Shown here: positions 57,021-64,000 of the stretch, piece after piece
How positions within the stretch are numbered: the first letter of the stretch is position 1
Layout: every line of letters starts with the position of its first letter
DNA from: Brachybacterium avium
GTDB taxonomy: Bacteria; Actinomycetota; Actinomycetes; Actinomycetales; Dermabacteraceae
Assembly: GCF_002216795.1 (NCBI RefSeq)
Contig: NZ_CP022316.1
Coordinates: forward strand, 744,001 to 808,000
DNA length: 64,000 nucleotides
Direction of reading: 5' to 3'
Notes under the pieces: model-generated
The model's database searches: none
What the model was told of the DNA's origin: nothing
Seen by the model: the letters and a program-made list of their open reading frames with translations, nothing else
Made by a program: the position numbers and the translations under genes

Positions 57021-57045
57021 GGGATCAAAGGTAATATATTCGGCA
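57018..57045. promoter_or_regulatory. AT-rich divergent promoter of the nitrite module
   Basis: The gap between the regulator and the DUF2249 gene contains GATCAAAGGTAATATATTCG, with overlapping -10-like TAATAT (57032-57037) and the palindrome AATATATT (57033-57040). It is strikingly AT-rich for this genome and probably serves both directions; the regulator likely binds here. Confidence 0.5.
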
Positions 57046-57094
57046 GACCCGATCCGCCACGATCGTCCCGGGAGGACGACAGACAGGAGCCGAC

Positions 57095-57412
57095 ATGGCA
57101 GACATCCAGATCCAGAGCTCACGCGAGGATGCCGTCGACCAGAAGCCGTCCCAGCAGGGGTGCGCCTGCGGCGAGCATGACGAATCGCTGCCCGAGCTCG
57201 ACGTGCAGACGATCCCCCACGCGATCCGTCACGCCTCGATCTTCGGGGCGATCGAGTCGCTGGTTCCCGGGGGCGGCATGGTCATCTCGGCCACCCACGA
57301 CCCGGTGCCGCTGCTGATGCAGCTGCAGGCCAAGCATGGGGACGCCTACGCGAGCGAGTACCTCGACCAGGGCCCCGAGCGCTGGCGCATCCTGATCCGC
57401 CGCACCGCCTGA
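57095..57412 (+). CDS. DUF2249 domain protein
   Basis: A 105-residue cytoplasmic protein. After a Gln/Ser-rich start and a CACGEHDES motif (possible metal or redox Cys pair) comes the DUF2249 domain: LDVQTIPHAIRHASIFGAIE, ATHDPVPLLMQLQAKHG and GPERWRILIRR. DUF2249 proteins recur beside haem, nitrate/NO and copper genes; the function is not established. ACAGGAG precedes the ATG. Divergent from the Fe-S regulator. Confidence 0.85.
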   Translation: MADIQIQSSREDAVDQKPSQQGCACGEHDESLPELDVQTIPHAIRHASIFGAIESLVPGGGMVISATHDPVPLLMQLQAKHGDAYASEYLDQGPERWRILIRRTA

Positions 57413-57484
57413 GCACTGCGCACGGCGGGACCGGAGAGGCGGCGCCGACGGGCCGGCGCGACGGAGCTGGGTCGGCGAGGCGGC

Positions 57485-58255
57485 TCAGTGCTGCTCGTGC
57501 CGACCCAGCGTCGTGACCGGGGTCGCACCCGGCCGTTCCCACTGAGGCAGGGGCCTGCTGGTCCCTCCCCCGGTGGGAACGCCCTCGGCATCGGTGCGCC
57601 AGCTCCAGCAGGCGTGGCGCCCGGCGGGCCAGTCGGCCGGGACCTCCTCCCAGTCCTCACCACGCCCGTAGGGCGTCATGTTCAGCAGGCCCATCGAGAA
57701 GTTCACCCGCTCGTTGCCGCGCCCGGTGGTGCGGTAGGTGAGGAAGACCCGGTCCCCGTCGCGCAGGAAGCTCACGAGGGATCCCATGTCGCCGCCGATC
57801 GGGGCGGGGGCCTCCCGCACCGAGTACCAGGGCACGCGGCGGTAGCCCATGAATGCGGTGAAGGGGTGGACCTCCTCCCAGGGACCGGTGGTGAGGATCG
57901 CCAGCGAGACCCCGTGGGCGTGCAGGTAGGTCGCATCATGCAAGTGCCAGGCGGTGGTGGTGCAGCCCTCGCACTGCCCCTGGTGCGGGGCGCCGTCGTG
58001 CCACATGTGCTGGTAGACCACGAGCTGGTCGCGCCCCTCGAACAGGGACAGGAACGGCACAGGACCGACGGGGCCGGTCACCGGCGTGCTCCCGTCGACC
58101 TCCACCATCGGCAGCCGGCGTCTCGCGGCGGCGATCGCATCGCCTTCGCGGGTGTGCGCCTTCTCCCGCACCAGCAGCTGGTCGCGGGCGGTCTGCCAGA
58201 TCCCCAGGTCGACCACGGGCGGGTATCCGGCCGGGTTCGTCGGCGCTGTGCTCAT
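57485..58255 (-). CDS. DUF899 family protein (thioredoxin-like fold)
   Basis: A 256-residue protein with family features REKAHTREGDAIAAARRRLPMVEVD near the start, LFEGRDQLVVYQHMW, a CEGCTTTAW motif where the active-site-like Cys pair sits, FMGYRRVPWYSV and DGDRVFLTYRTTGRGNE. DUF899 proteins are predicted dithiol-disulfide or peroxiredoxin-like. No operon partner within 150 nt. Confidence 0.85.
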   Translation of the reverse strand: MSTAPTNPAGYPPVVDLGIWQTARDQLLVREKAHTREGDAIAAARRRLPMVEVDGSTPVTGPVGPVPFLSLFEGRDQLVVYQHMWHDGAPHQGQCEGCTTTAWHLHDATYLHAHGVSLAILTTGPWEEVHPFTAFMGYRRVPWYSVREAPAPIGGDMGSLVSFLRDGDRVFLTYRTTGRGNERVNFSMGLLNMTPYGRGEDWEEVPADWPAGRHACWSWRTDAEGVPTGGGTSRPLPQWERPGATPVTTLGRHEQH

Positions 58256-58411
58256 CGGTGATCGCTCCTCCGGGTGCCGCCGCGGCGGGCGCCGGGGCGT
58301 GCTCCACCACCCAAGCACGCCCGCCCTCCACCGTCCAGGGCCGTTGCATGCGGGCAGGACGGGGTGCCGCTTCACCGCCTCGGGCCGGGGCGGCGACCCC
58401 GGTCACCGATC

Positions 58412-59470
58412 TCAGGTGCCGCGCAGTCCGCGTACCAGCGTGACCAGCAGACCGGCGAAGACCGCGGCCCACGCGCACACGGCGACCACCAGCCCGGCCA
58501 CCCCGATCCCCTCCACCAGCGGCAGATGCTCGACATGGCCCAGCCGCAGCGAGGCGACGGCGAACATGCCCAGCGGGAACACCATCGACCACAGCGAGGG
58601 GACGTAGCGCAGCGGGACCCGGTGGATCAGGTGGCGCCACAGGCCCGCCCCGAACAGCAGGGGGTACTGCCACAGGGCGAAACACCAGAAGAGCACCACC
58701 GTCCCACCGATCAGCCCGCGCGCCGCGTCGACCATCGGCACCGGTTCCATGGCGTAGATGCCGGCCCCGGCGACGACGGCGATCGCCAGCGCTCCCATCG
58801 CCACCCAGTAGGTGGGTTCGAACTGCTGCGGCGTGATCCCGAAGTGCACGATCCGCAGGATCACCAGCACCGCGATCCCCACATAGAGGATCGTCCCCAC
58901 GGACCAGGACAGCACCGTCAGCAGCCCCAGCACGGAGGCGAAGGCGGGTGAGGCCGGCTCCAGGCCGGACAGGCCCACGGCCAGGGACTGCGAGGCGACC
59001 GACCAGACGAACCAGCTGCCGTTGGTGCGGGCCAGGATCGGCTCGCCGTCACGGGTCATCAGCACCTGCCAGGGCAGCACATACCCCAGCACGATCCAGA
59101 TCGCGGCGCCGATCCCGAGCAGCACCACGGACGCCATGCCGAGGCCCTCCGCCTGCAGGCCGACGGCCAGCACGCTGCAGGCGGCGACGACCGTGAAGTA
59201 CCCGAAGGCGCTCTCGGGGTTCCTCGCATCGCTGCGCATCCGCTCCCGGTGACGGAGCCACCGCGCGATGTACAGGACGGCCAGCACCGCAGCGGCGAGC
59301 ACCCCGAGGACCAGCAGTGCCCGCGCCACGCCCTCGGCTCCTGCGGTGCGCAGCCCGACCGACACGATCCCGGTGGCCATCACCAGCGCGAAATAGCCCG
59401 GAGCAAGCCCCGCGAGCGCTGTATCGGCGCGTGCGGCGAGCGTCGAAGAGGTCGTGGTCGAGGAGGGCAC
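58412..59470 (-). CDS. TDT/SLAC1-family transporter (tellurite resistance/C4-dicarboxylate)
   Basis: A 352-residue membrane protein with ten helices. It opens LAGLAPGYFALVMATGIVSVGL, the conserved helix-1 motif of the TehA/TDT family, and has SWFVWSVASQSLAVGL, LWQYPLLFGAGLWRHL and WSMVFPLGMFAVASLRLG. Family members export sulfite, malate or tellurite-related anions; which is unknown. Start taken as GTG 59470; an in-frame ATG at 59527 is unlikely because it adds a hydrophilic Cys-rich stretch. Confidence 0.85.
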   Translation of the reverse strand: MPSSTTTSSTLAARADTALAGLAPGYFALVMATGIVSVGLRTAGAEGVARALLVLGVLAAAVLAVLYIARWLRHRERMRSDARNPESAFGYFTVVAACSVLAVGLQAEGLGMASVVLLGIGAAIWIVLGYVLPWQVLMTRDGEPILARTNGSWFVWSVASQSLAVGLSGLEPASPAFASVLGLLTVLSWSVGTILYVGIAVLVILRIVHFGITPQQFEPTYWVAMGALAIAVVAGAGIYAMEPVPMVDAARGLIGGTVVLFWCFALWQYPLLFGAGLWRHLIHRVPLRYVPSLWSMVFPLGMFAVASLRLGHVEHLPLVEGIGVAGLVVAVCAWAAVFAGLLVTLVRGLRGT

Positions 59471-59638
59471 AGCCCTATTGTGCGACGAATACGGTGACCC
59501 GGGACATCGAGACATGCATCCCACCACTCAGACCTTGCACCCAGTGCAATTTGCCGCCTAATCTCGAGCGCGGCGGCATCGGCCGCCCGACCAGCGGGGA
59601 AGCGGCCCGGCGAGGACCGAGACGGAGAGGACCCCACC

Positions 59639-61090
59639 ATGGGCCACACCGACGACGAGACCCCCGGGGCGAGCGGCCGCGCACAGCCGGCGGTGAACCC
59701 CATCCTGGTGATGGCGGTCCTGCTCGCAGGCGCGTTCGTCATCATCCTCAATCAGACCCTGCTGAACACGGCCCTGCCGGCGTTCATGGTGGATTTCGGC
59801 ATCACCGCGAACACCGCCCAGTGGGTGACCACGCTGTTCATGCTGGTCAACGGCATCATGATCCCAGCAACGGCGTTCCTGATCCAGAAGTTCACCACCC
59901 GGGCGATGTTCTTCGCAGCGATGGGCATCTTCACGGTGGGGACGATCATCTGTGCGATCGCACCGGTCTATGCGGTGCTGCTGCTCGGCCGGGTGGTGCA
60001 GGCCGCCGCCGGCGGCATGATCATGCCGCTGATGCAGACGATCCTGTTCGCGATCTTCCCCATCCATAAGCGCGGCACCGCCATGGGCACCTTCGGCCTG
60101 GTGATCTCCTTCGCGCCTGCGATCGGGCCGACCCTGTCCGGGTTCATCGTGGACAACTGGTCATGGCGCTGGCTGTTCGTCATGATGCTGCCGATCGCCG
60201 TGGGCGCTCTGGTCTTCGCCCATCTCACGCTGAAGAACGTCACCGAGCAGACGAACCCGCGCCTGGACACGCTCTCGCTGATCCTGTCCACCTTCGCCTT
60301 CGGCGGGCTGCTGTTCGGCTTCAGCAATGCGGGCAACGTGGGGTGGGGCAGTCTGCAAGTGATCGTCCCGCTGATCGTGGGCGTGCTGGCTCTGATCTGG
60401 TTCGTGCGCCGCCAGCTGCACCTCAAGGAGCCGCTGCTGGAGCTGCGGGTGCTGGCCAACCGTATGTTCGCACTCGGCACGGTGCTGGGCATGCTGGTGT
60501 TCATGGCGATGGTCGGGGGGATGCTGATGATCCCGCTGTACATGCAGAACATGAGTGATTTCACCGCGATGGAGTCCGGACTGGTGCTGCTGCCGGGCGC
60601 AGTGATCATGGGGGTCATGTCCCCGGTGACCGGCCGGATCTTCGACCGCTTCGGGGCCTCGGCGCTCGCGATCATCGGTTTCGCCCTCCTGGCGGCCACC
60701 AGCTTCATGCTGGCCCGGCTGAGCGTGGATACGACCTTCGCGTACATCGCGATCGTCAACGCGGTGCGGATGCTGGGCACCGCGATGGTGATGATGCCGG
60801 TGACCACGGCGGCGCTGAACCAGCTCCCGCAGCGGATGATCCCGCACGGCGCGGCGGTGAACAACACGATGCGCCAGGTCGCCGCGTCCGTGGGCACCGG
60901 GGTGTTGGTGACGGTGATGACCGCCGCAGCGAGGGACCCTGAGGAGTTCGGCATGGCGGGTGCGATCCACGGCGTGAACGTGGCGTTCATCGTCGCCGGC
61001 GGGATCGCCGTGGCGGGCCTGATCGGCTCCTGCTTCCTGCGCGGTTCGCGACCGCAGCAGCCGGAGTCCGTGCCGCTGCCCGAGGAGTAG
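59639..61090 (+). CDS. MFS drug exporter, DHA2 (EmrB/QacA) type
   Basis: A 483-residue major facilitator with 14 predicted helices. Motif D1-like LNQTLLNTALPAFMVDFGIT is in helix 1, WVTTLFMLVNGIMIPATAFL in helix 2, RVVQAAAGGMIMPLMQTILF in helix 4 and GPTLSGFIVDNWSWRWLF in helix 5. This is the EmrB/LmrB-type multidrug or metabolite exporter. The AraC-type regulator downstream may control it or the VOC gene. Confidence 0.9.
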   Translation: MGHTDDETPGASGRAQPAVNPILVMAVLLAGAFVIILNQTLLNTALPAFMVDFGITANTAQWVTTLFMLVNGIMIPATAFLIQKFTTRAMFFAAMGIFTVGTIICAIAPVYAVLLLGRVVQAAAGGMIMPLMQTILFAIFPIHKRGTAMGTFGLVISFAPAIGPTLSGFIVDNWSWRWLFVMMLPIAVGALVFAHLTLKNVTEQTNPRLDTLSLILSTFAFGGLLFGFSNAGNVGWGSLQVIVPLIVGVLALIWFVRRQLHLKEPLLELRVLANRMFALGTVLGMLVFMAMVGGMLMIPLYMQNMSDFTAMESGLVLLPGAVIMGVMSPVTGRIFDRFGASALAIIGFALLAATSFMLARLSVDTTFAYIAIVNAVRMLGTAMVMMPVTTAALNQLPQRMIPHGAAVNNTMRQVAASVGTGVLVTVMTAAARDPEEFGMAGAIHGVNVAFIVAGGIAVAGLIGSCFLRGSRPQQPESVPLPEE

Positions 61091-61173
61091 AACCCGGTCA
61101 TCGAGGTCGTCGGCCCCGCACGTTCACTCGCGGCTCTGGTGCGGTGTCGCGCCGAGTCCATAGACTGACCGTC

Positions 61174-61920
61174 GTGACCACGCTCACGGAGGCGCTGACG
61201 GAGGACCGCCTGGCCTCCGTGCTCGCGATCGCCCGGGACCAGCTGGCCACCCTGCAGGTGGCAGATCTCGCCGAACTCGTCGGGTACAGCCCCTTCCACT
61301 TCTCTCGCATGTTCCGCGCCCACGTGGGGCTCGGCCCCGGCGCCTACCTGAGCGCCCTGCGCATCGATGCCGCCAAGCGGATGCTGCTGGAGGGCTCGGA
61401 CCCGGTGATCGATGTGGCCACCGCTGTGGGTTTCGAGTCCCTCTCGAGTTTCAGCCGCCGCTTCCGCAGCACCGTCGGAGTGGCGCCCGGACAGCTGCGC
61501 CGGCTCGCTGATCGGATCAGCGACCGGCCCCCCACACCGTTCGCACTGCTGCGCCCACACCCCTGGGGCGTGCGCGTCCACCTCGACCTGCCTCGCGAAC
61601 TGGACCGGCGCGAGGACGCCTCGGTGTGGGTGGGCTGGTATCCGCACCCCGCGCCGATCGGGCTGCCGCACTCGGGCGCACTGGTCTCAGGTGTCCCGCA
61701 CACGGATCTGCCGCTGTGCGAGGGCGCCCCGTATCTGCTGGGCTTCGCGGTCCCCGCGCACGCCGACCCATGGGACCAGCTGGCCCCCGACGCACCGCTG
61801 GTCGCCCTGCACCCCGTGCCGCTGATCGCAGCCGGCGAGGTGACGCTGCACTTCAGCACCGAGGCGGCTCGCGGGGGCGTCCCGCTGCTCACTGCGCTGC
61901 CGAGCCTCTGCCGCAGCTGA
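61174..61920 (+). CDS. AraC-family transcriptional regulator with small C-terminal sensor domain
   Basis: A 248-residue regulator whose two helix-turn-helix motifs are at the N-terminus (LQVADLAELVGYSPFHFSRMF and DPVIDVATAVGFESLSSFSRRF, then G-APGQLRR), followed by a C-terminal domain of about 120 residues resembling GyrI-like/SOUL effector domains (VWVGWYPHPAP, YLLGFAVPAHA). GTG at 61174 lies seven bases after TAGACT, a leaderless start, and begins just before the first helix. It may respond to a toxic ligand and act on the flanking exporter or VOC genes. Confidence 0.85.
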   Translation: MTTLTEALTEDRLASVLAIARDQLATLQVADLAELVGYSPFHFSRMFRAHVGLGPGAYLSALRIDAAKRMLLEGSDPVIDVATAVGFESLSSFSRRFRSTVGVAPGQLRRLADRISDRPPTPFALLRPHPWGVRVHLDLPRELDRREDASVWVGWYPHPAPIGLPHSGALVSGVPHTDLPLCEGAPYLLGFAVPAHADPWDQLAPDAPLVALHPVPLIAAGEVTLHFSTEAARGGVPLLTALPSLCRS

Positions 61921-62049
61921 GCGGTTCCCTGCGAACGGTGCGAGGACCGGGGCCGTCGAAGTGCGCAGGATCGGACACTCCCCGCCCCGCCCGGGCGAGG
62001 AGGATGAGAGCACCATCCGGCCCGTGGGCCGCCCACCCCAGGAGGACTC

Positions 62050-62850
62050 ATGAACAGAACCACCGGAACCAGCACCTGGACCGACCTGTCCGTCCAGGAC
62101 CTCGACGCCGCCAAGGCCTTCTACTCAGGAGTCTTCGGCTGGACCTTCGACGATCTCGGCGAGGAGTTCGCCCACTACGCGATGATCACCAACAGCGACG
62201 GCGCCTACGTGGGCGGGGCGATGTCTGTGGCCGGGATGACGACGCCCGACGGGAAGCCCCTGCTCACCGGCTGGGACACCTATCTCGCCGTCGACGACGT
62301 GGAGGCGCGCCTCGCCGCAGCCCTCGAGAAGGGGGCTACGGCGCTGTCCTCGATCATGGACGTCGGCACCGATGGCCGGAACGTGATGCTGCAGGATCCC
62401 ACCGGTGCCTCCGTCGGGATGTGGCAGGCCAAGGAGTTCGAGGGCTACGAGTTCACCGGGAAGCCCGGCTCCCCGGTGTGGTTCGAGCTGATGACCCATG
62501 ACTTCGATACCGCCTCCGCGTTCTACGGCGCCGTGTTCGATGCCCAGTTCGTGCCGATGGGAGAGCCGATGGACGACGACTCCTTCCGCTACGTCACCAA
62601 CGGCCCCGCGGAGACCGCGAGCTGGGGGCTGTGCGATGCCAGCGGCGCGATGCCGGCCGAGGCCACCGGTTGGCGCCACTACCTCGCTGTCGACTCCACC
62701 GCAGCCGCGATCGAGCGCATCGAGGAGCACGGCGGGCGAGTGCTGGACGGCCCGATCGACTCCCCCTTCGGCCGGATCACCACGATCGCAGATCCCGAGG
62801 GCGCCACCTTCCAGATCAGCGCGATGAGCGAGGCCGTCCCGGAGGGGTGA
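62050..62850 (+). CDS. VOC-family (glyoxalase/dioxygenase-like) protein, two domains
   Basis: A 266-residue tandem VOC protein. Each half has the beta-alpha-beta-beta-beta unit: WTDLSVQDLDAAKAFYSGVFGWTFDD and GPVWFELMTHDFDTASAFYGAVFDA-type starts (the second written from PVWFELMTHD). Each ends in an LQDPTGASVG/IADPEGATFQ strand. Ligand residues are degenerate, so the metal centre is uncertain. Such proteins give antibiotic resistance or act on small toxic metabolites. A GGAGGACTC site precedes the ATG. Confidence 0.88.
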   Translation: MNRTTGTSTWTDLSVQDLDAAKAFYSGVFGWTFDDLGEEFAHYAMITNSDGAYVGGAMSVAGMTTPDGKPLLTGWDTYLAVDDVEARLAAALEKGATALSSIMDVGTDGRNVMLQDPTGASVGMWQAKEFEGYEFTGKPGSPVWFELMTHDFDTASAFYGAVFDAQFVPMGEPMDDDSFRYVTNGPAETASWGLCDASGAMPAEATGWRHYLAVDSTAAAIERIEEHGGRVLDGPIDSPFGRITTIADPEGATFQISAMSEAVPEG

Positions 62851-62943
62851 GGGGCGCTGCAGGGGCGGCATCCCACGCGGACGAGAAGTCCCCTCGGAGC
62901 CCGATGCCACAACTGTCAGACACGTGTCGCATTCTGTGAGTGT

Positions 62944-63378
62944 GTGCGCATGCCCTGCATGTGGCCCACGCTCATCGTCCTCGCAGGTGGACCCGATCGG
63001 CCCGGCGAGGGATCGGCACTGCTGGCAAGGGACCCCATGCTCCTCACCCCCGATATGACCGACGCCTTCGGCGACTGGATCGCGCTGGACCGAATCCGGC
63101 GTGCTCTCTTCGCCGCCCGGCCGGAGCTCGACGATTCCCTGGTCCCCGACGAGGTGCGACCGCTGCTGCTGGTCCTACGACCTGGTGGCGGCGCGCTGCT
63201 CGTCGCGCGGTCCGCCGAAGATGCCAGCGAGCAATGGATCGTCGGCATTCCACGACAGCCCGCTCCGGTGCTCCATGAGGTCGGCTCCCCTGACGAGGTC
63301 GTAAGGATCGTGCTGGATGCTCTCGAGCTGTCGAGCTCGCCCGCGCCGAGGAGCACCGCCACCGACGATCAGGGGTGA
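62944..63378 (+). CDS. Hypothetical protein
   Basis: A 144-residue soluble protein that I do not recognise. The central part (DWIALDRIRRALFAARPELDDSLVPDEVRPLLLVLR, then GGGALLVARSAEDASEQWIVGI) looks like a compact alpha/beta domain; the ends are Pro/Ser rich. Start is uncertain: GTG 62944 or an internal ATG at 63037, which begins at the conserved-looking LLTPDMTDAF. A 10-bp palindrome GACACGTGTC (62919-62928) lies just upstream of the first start. Confidence 0.5.
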   Translation: MRMPCMWPTLIVLAGGPDRPGEGSALLARDPMLLTPDMTDAFGDWIALDRIRRALFAARPELDDSLVPDEVRPLLLVLRPGGGALLVARSAEDASEQWIVGIPRQPAPVLHEVGSPDEVVRIVLDALELSSSPAPRSTATDDQG

Positions 63379-63477
63379 GGCTCACAGTGCCTTCAGGTGC
63401 GCAGGCATGTGACATCGTGCGGCGGTCATGGGTTCCGGACCTCCACCCCCGGCCGCTCGCGGCCTACAGTGAAAGCC

Positions 63478-64000
63478 ATGCTGACTGACACCGCGCTCCG
63501 AGAGGCGTTCTCGCACTTCCCCCAGGGAGTCGTCCTGGTGGCAGCGGAGGTGGACGGCGTCCGCCAGGGCCTGGTCGCCTCGACCTTCACCGTCGGCGTC
63601 TCCCTGGATCCGCCCTTGGTCTCCGTGGCGGTGCAGCACAGCTCGCGCACCTGGCCCCTCCTGCGCGCGCAGGAGCATCTGGGAGTGACGATGCTGGGGC
63701 CCGCGCAGCTGCCGGTGGCCCGTCAGCTCGCCTCGACGGATCGTGCCCGTCGCTTCGACGGGGTCGAGGTGAGCGTCGATCCGCAGGGCGCCCTGCTCGT
63801 GAAGGACGCCCCGGCGTGGATGACGGTGCGCATCTACGACCAGATGCGGGCCGGCGACCACGACCTGGTGCTGCTCGAGGTGCTGTCGATCGGCAGCGAT
63901 CCCGGGGCCGAGGCCGTGGTGTTCCACCGCAGCCGGTACAAAGAGCTGGCCGGTGAGGGGCAGAACACGCCTCACGCGGTCACGCGCGGCTCCCGGTCGT
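63478..64000 (+). CDS. Flavin reductase domain protein, 3' end outside window
   Basis: FMN-binding split-barrel flavin reductase; 174 codons are visible and the frame is open to the window edge. It opens LREAFSHFPQGVVLVAAEVDG and contains GLVASTFTVGVSLDPPLVSVAV, HLGVTMLGPAQ and DHDLVLLEVLSI, the usual order for the HpaC/PheA2-like family that supplies reduced flavin to a monooxygenase. TACAGT ends seven bases before the ATG, with no ribosome site, so the mRNA looks leaderless. Confidence 0.88.
   Translation, partial: MLTDTALREAFSHFPQGVVLVAAEVDGVRQGLVASTFTVGVSLDPPLVSVAVQHSSRTWPLLRAQEHLGVTMLGPAQLPVARQLASTDRARRFDGVEVSVDPQGALLVKDAPAWMTVRIYDQMRAGDHDLVLLEVLSIGSDPGAEAVVFHRSRYKELAGEGQNTPHAVTRGSRS

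Overview
The window is a stretch of very GC-rich chromosome from an actinobacterium. The gene content (monomeric isocitrate dehydrogenase, Rpf resuscitation factor, baeRF release-factor relative, actinobacterial his gene order, GTGA/ATGA start-stop overlaps, many TANNNT boxes 6-8 nt before start codons) fits Micrococcales, and a Brachybacterium-like (Dermabacteraceae) host is my best guess. That is inference, not a database match. I see no rRNA, tRNA, CRISPR array, transposase or phage gene.

Layout. 1-3773 (minus): his genes hisC-hisB-hypothetical-hisH-small membrane protein-priA. 3961-6532 (plus): a lower-GC island with two tandem copies of a gene block, each a 63-codon-scale basic protein resembling small BECR/DUF4258 toxins, an acidic partner protein, and a DUF3054 membrane gene that is intact in copy 1 and internally deleted in copy 2. 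6766-14338 (minus): a tightly overlapped sugar operon (LacI regulator, ABC importer, Tat-exported PF10091/GH144-like glycosidase, GH3 enzyme) headed by two operators, probably for beta-1,2- or a related beta-glucan. 14627-15964: hisD, cut off from hisC by the previous two blocks. 16141-31742: lipoprotein, icd, alpha/beta hydrolase, TauE, flavohaemoglobin, DUF488, Tpx, PPK2, amidohydrolase, PepSY lipoprotein, acylphosphatase, MFS, SDR-like, DUF808 and a phosphoribosyltransferase. 31844-38002: a BCCT transporter divergent from a fructose operon (DeoR regulator, fruK, PTS EIIABC). 38162-49696: YwaF-like protein, GH92, tdk, uracil/mismatch glycosylase, baeRF protein, TerC with a candidate Mn2+ riboswitch, YhhN and Rpf. 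50178-53639: Gfo/Idh/MocA oxidoreductase, sugar isomerase, SurA-like lipoprotein, ABM monooxygenase. 53668-57412: a copper nitrite-reductase-like protein fused to a membrane domain, its Fe-S-type regulator and a divergent DUF2249 gene. 57485-64000: DUF899, TDT transporter, MFS exporter, AraC regulator, VOC protein, a hypothetical and a truncated flavin reductase.

Two points matter for anyone reusing this sequence. First, six reading-frame breaks (hisH, hisC, the first toxin-like gene, icd twice, GH92) are each repaired by adding one base to a 4-5 nt G/C run. Four of the five genes are conserved enzymes and every total length becomes a multiple of three, so these look like homopolymer sequencing errors rather than real pseudogenes. 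Second, the tandem basic/acidic gene pairs at 3.9-6.4 kb are the best candidate for an undescribed system: I propose small toxin-immunity cassettes duplicated in place.
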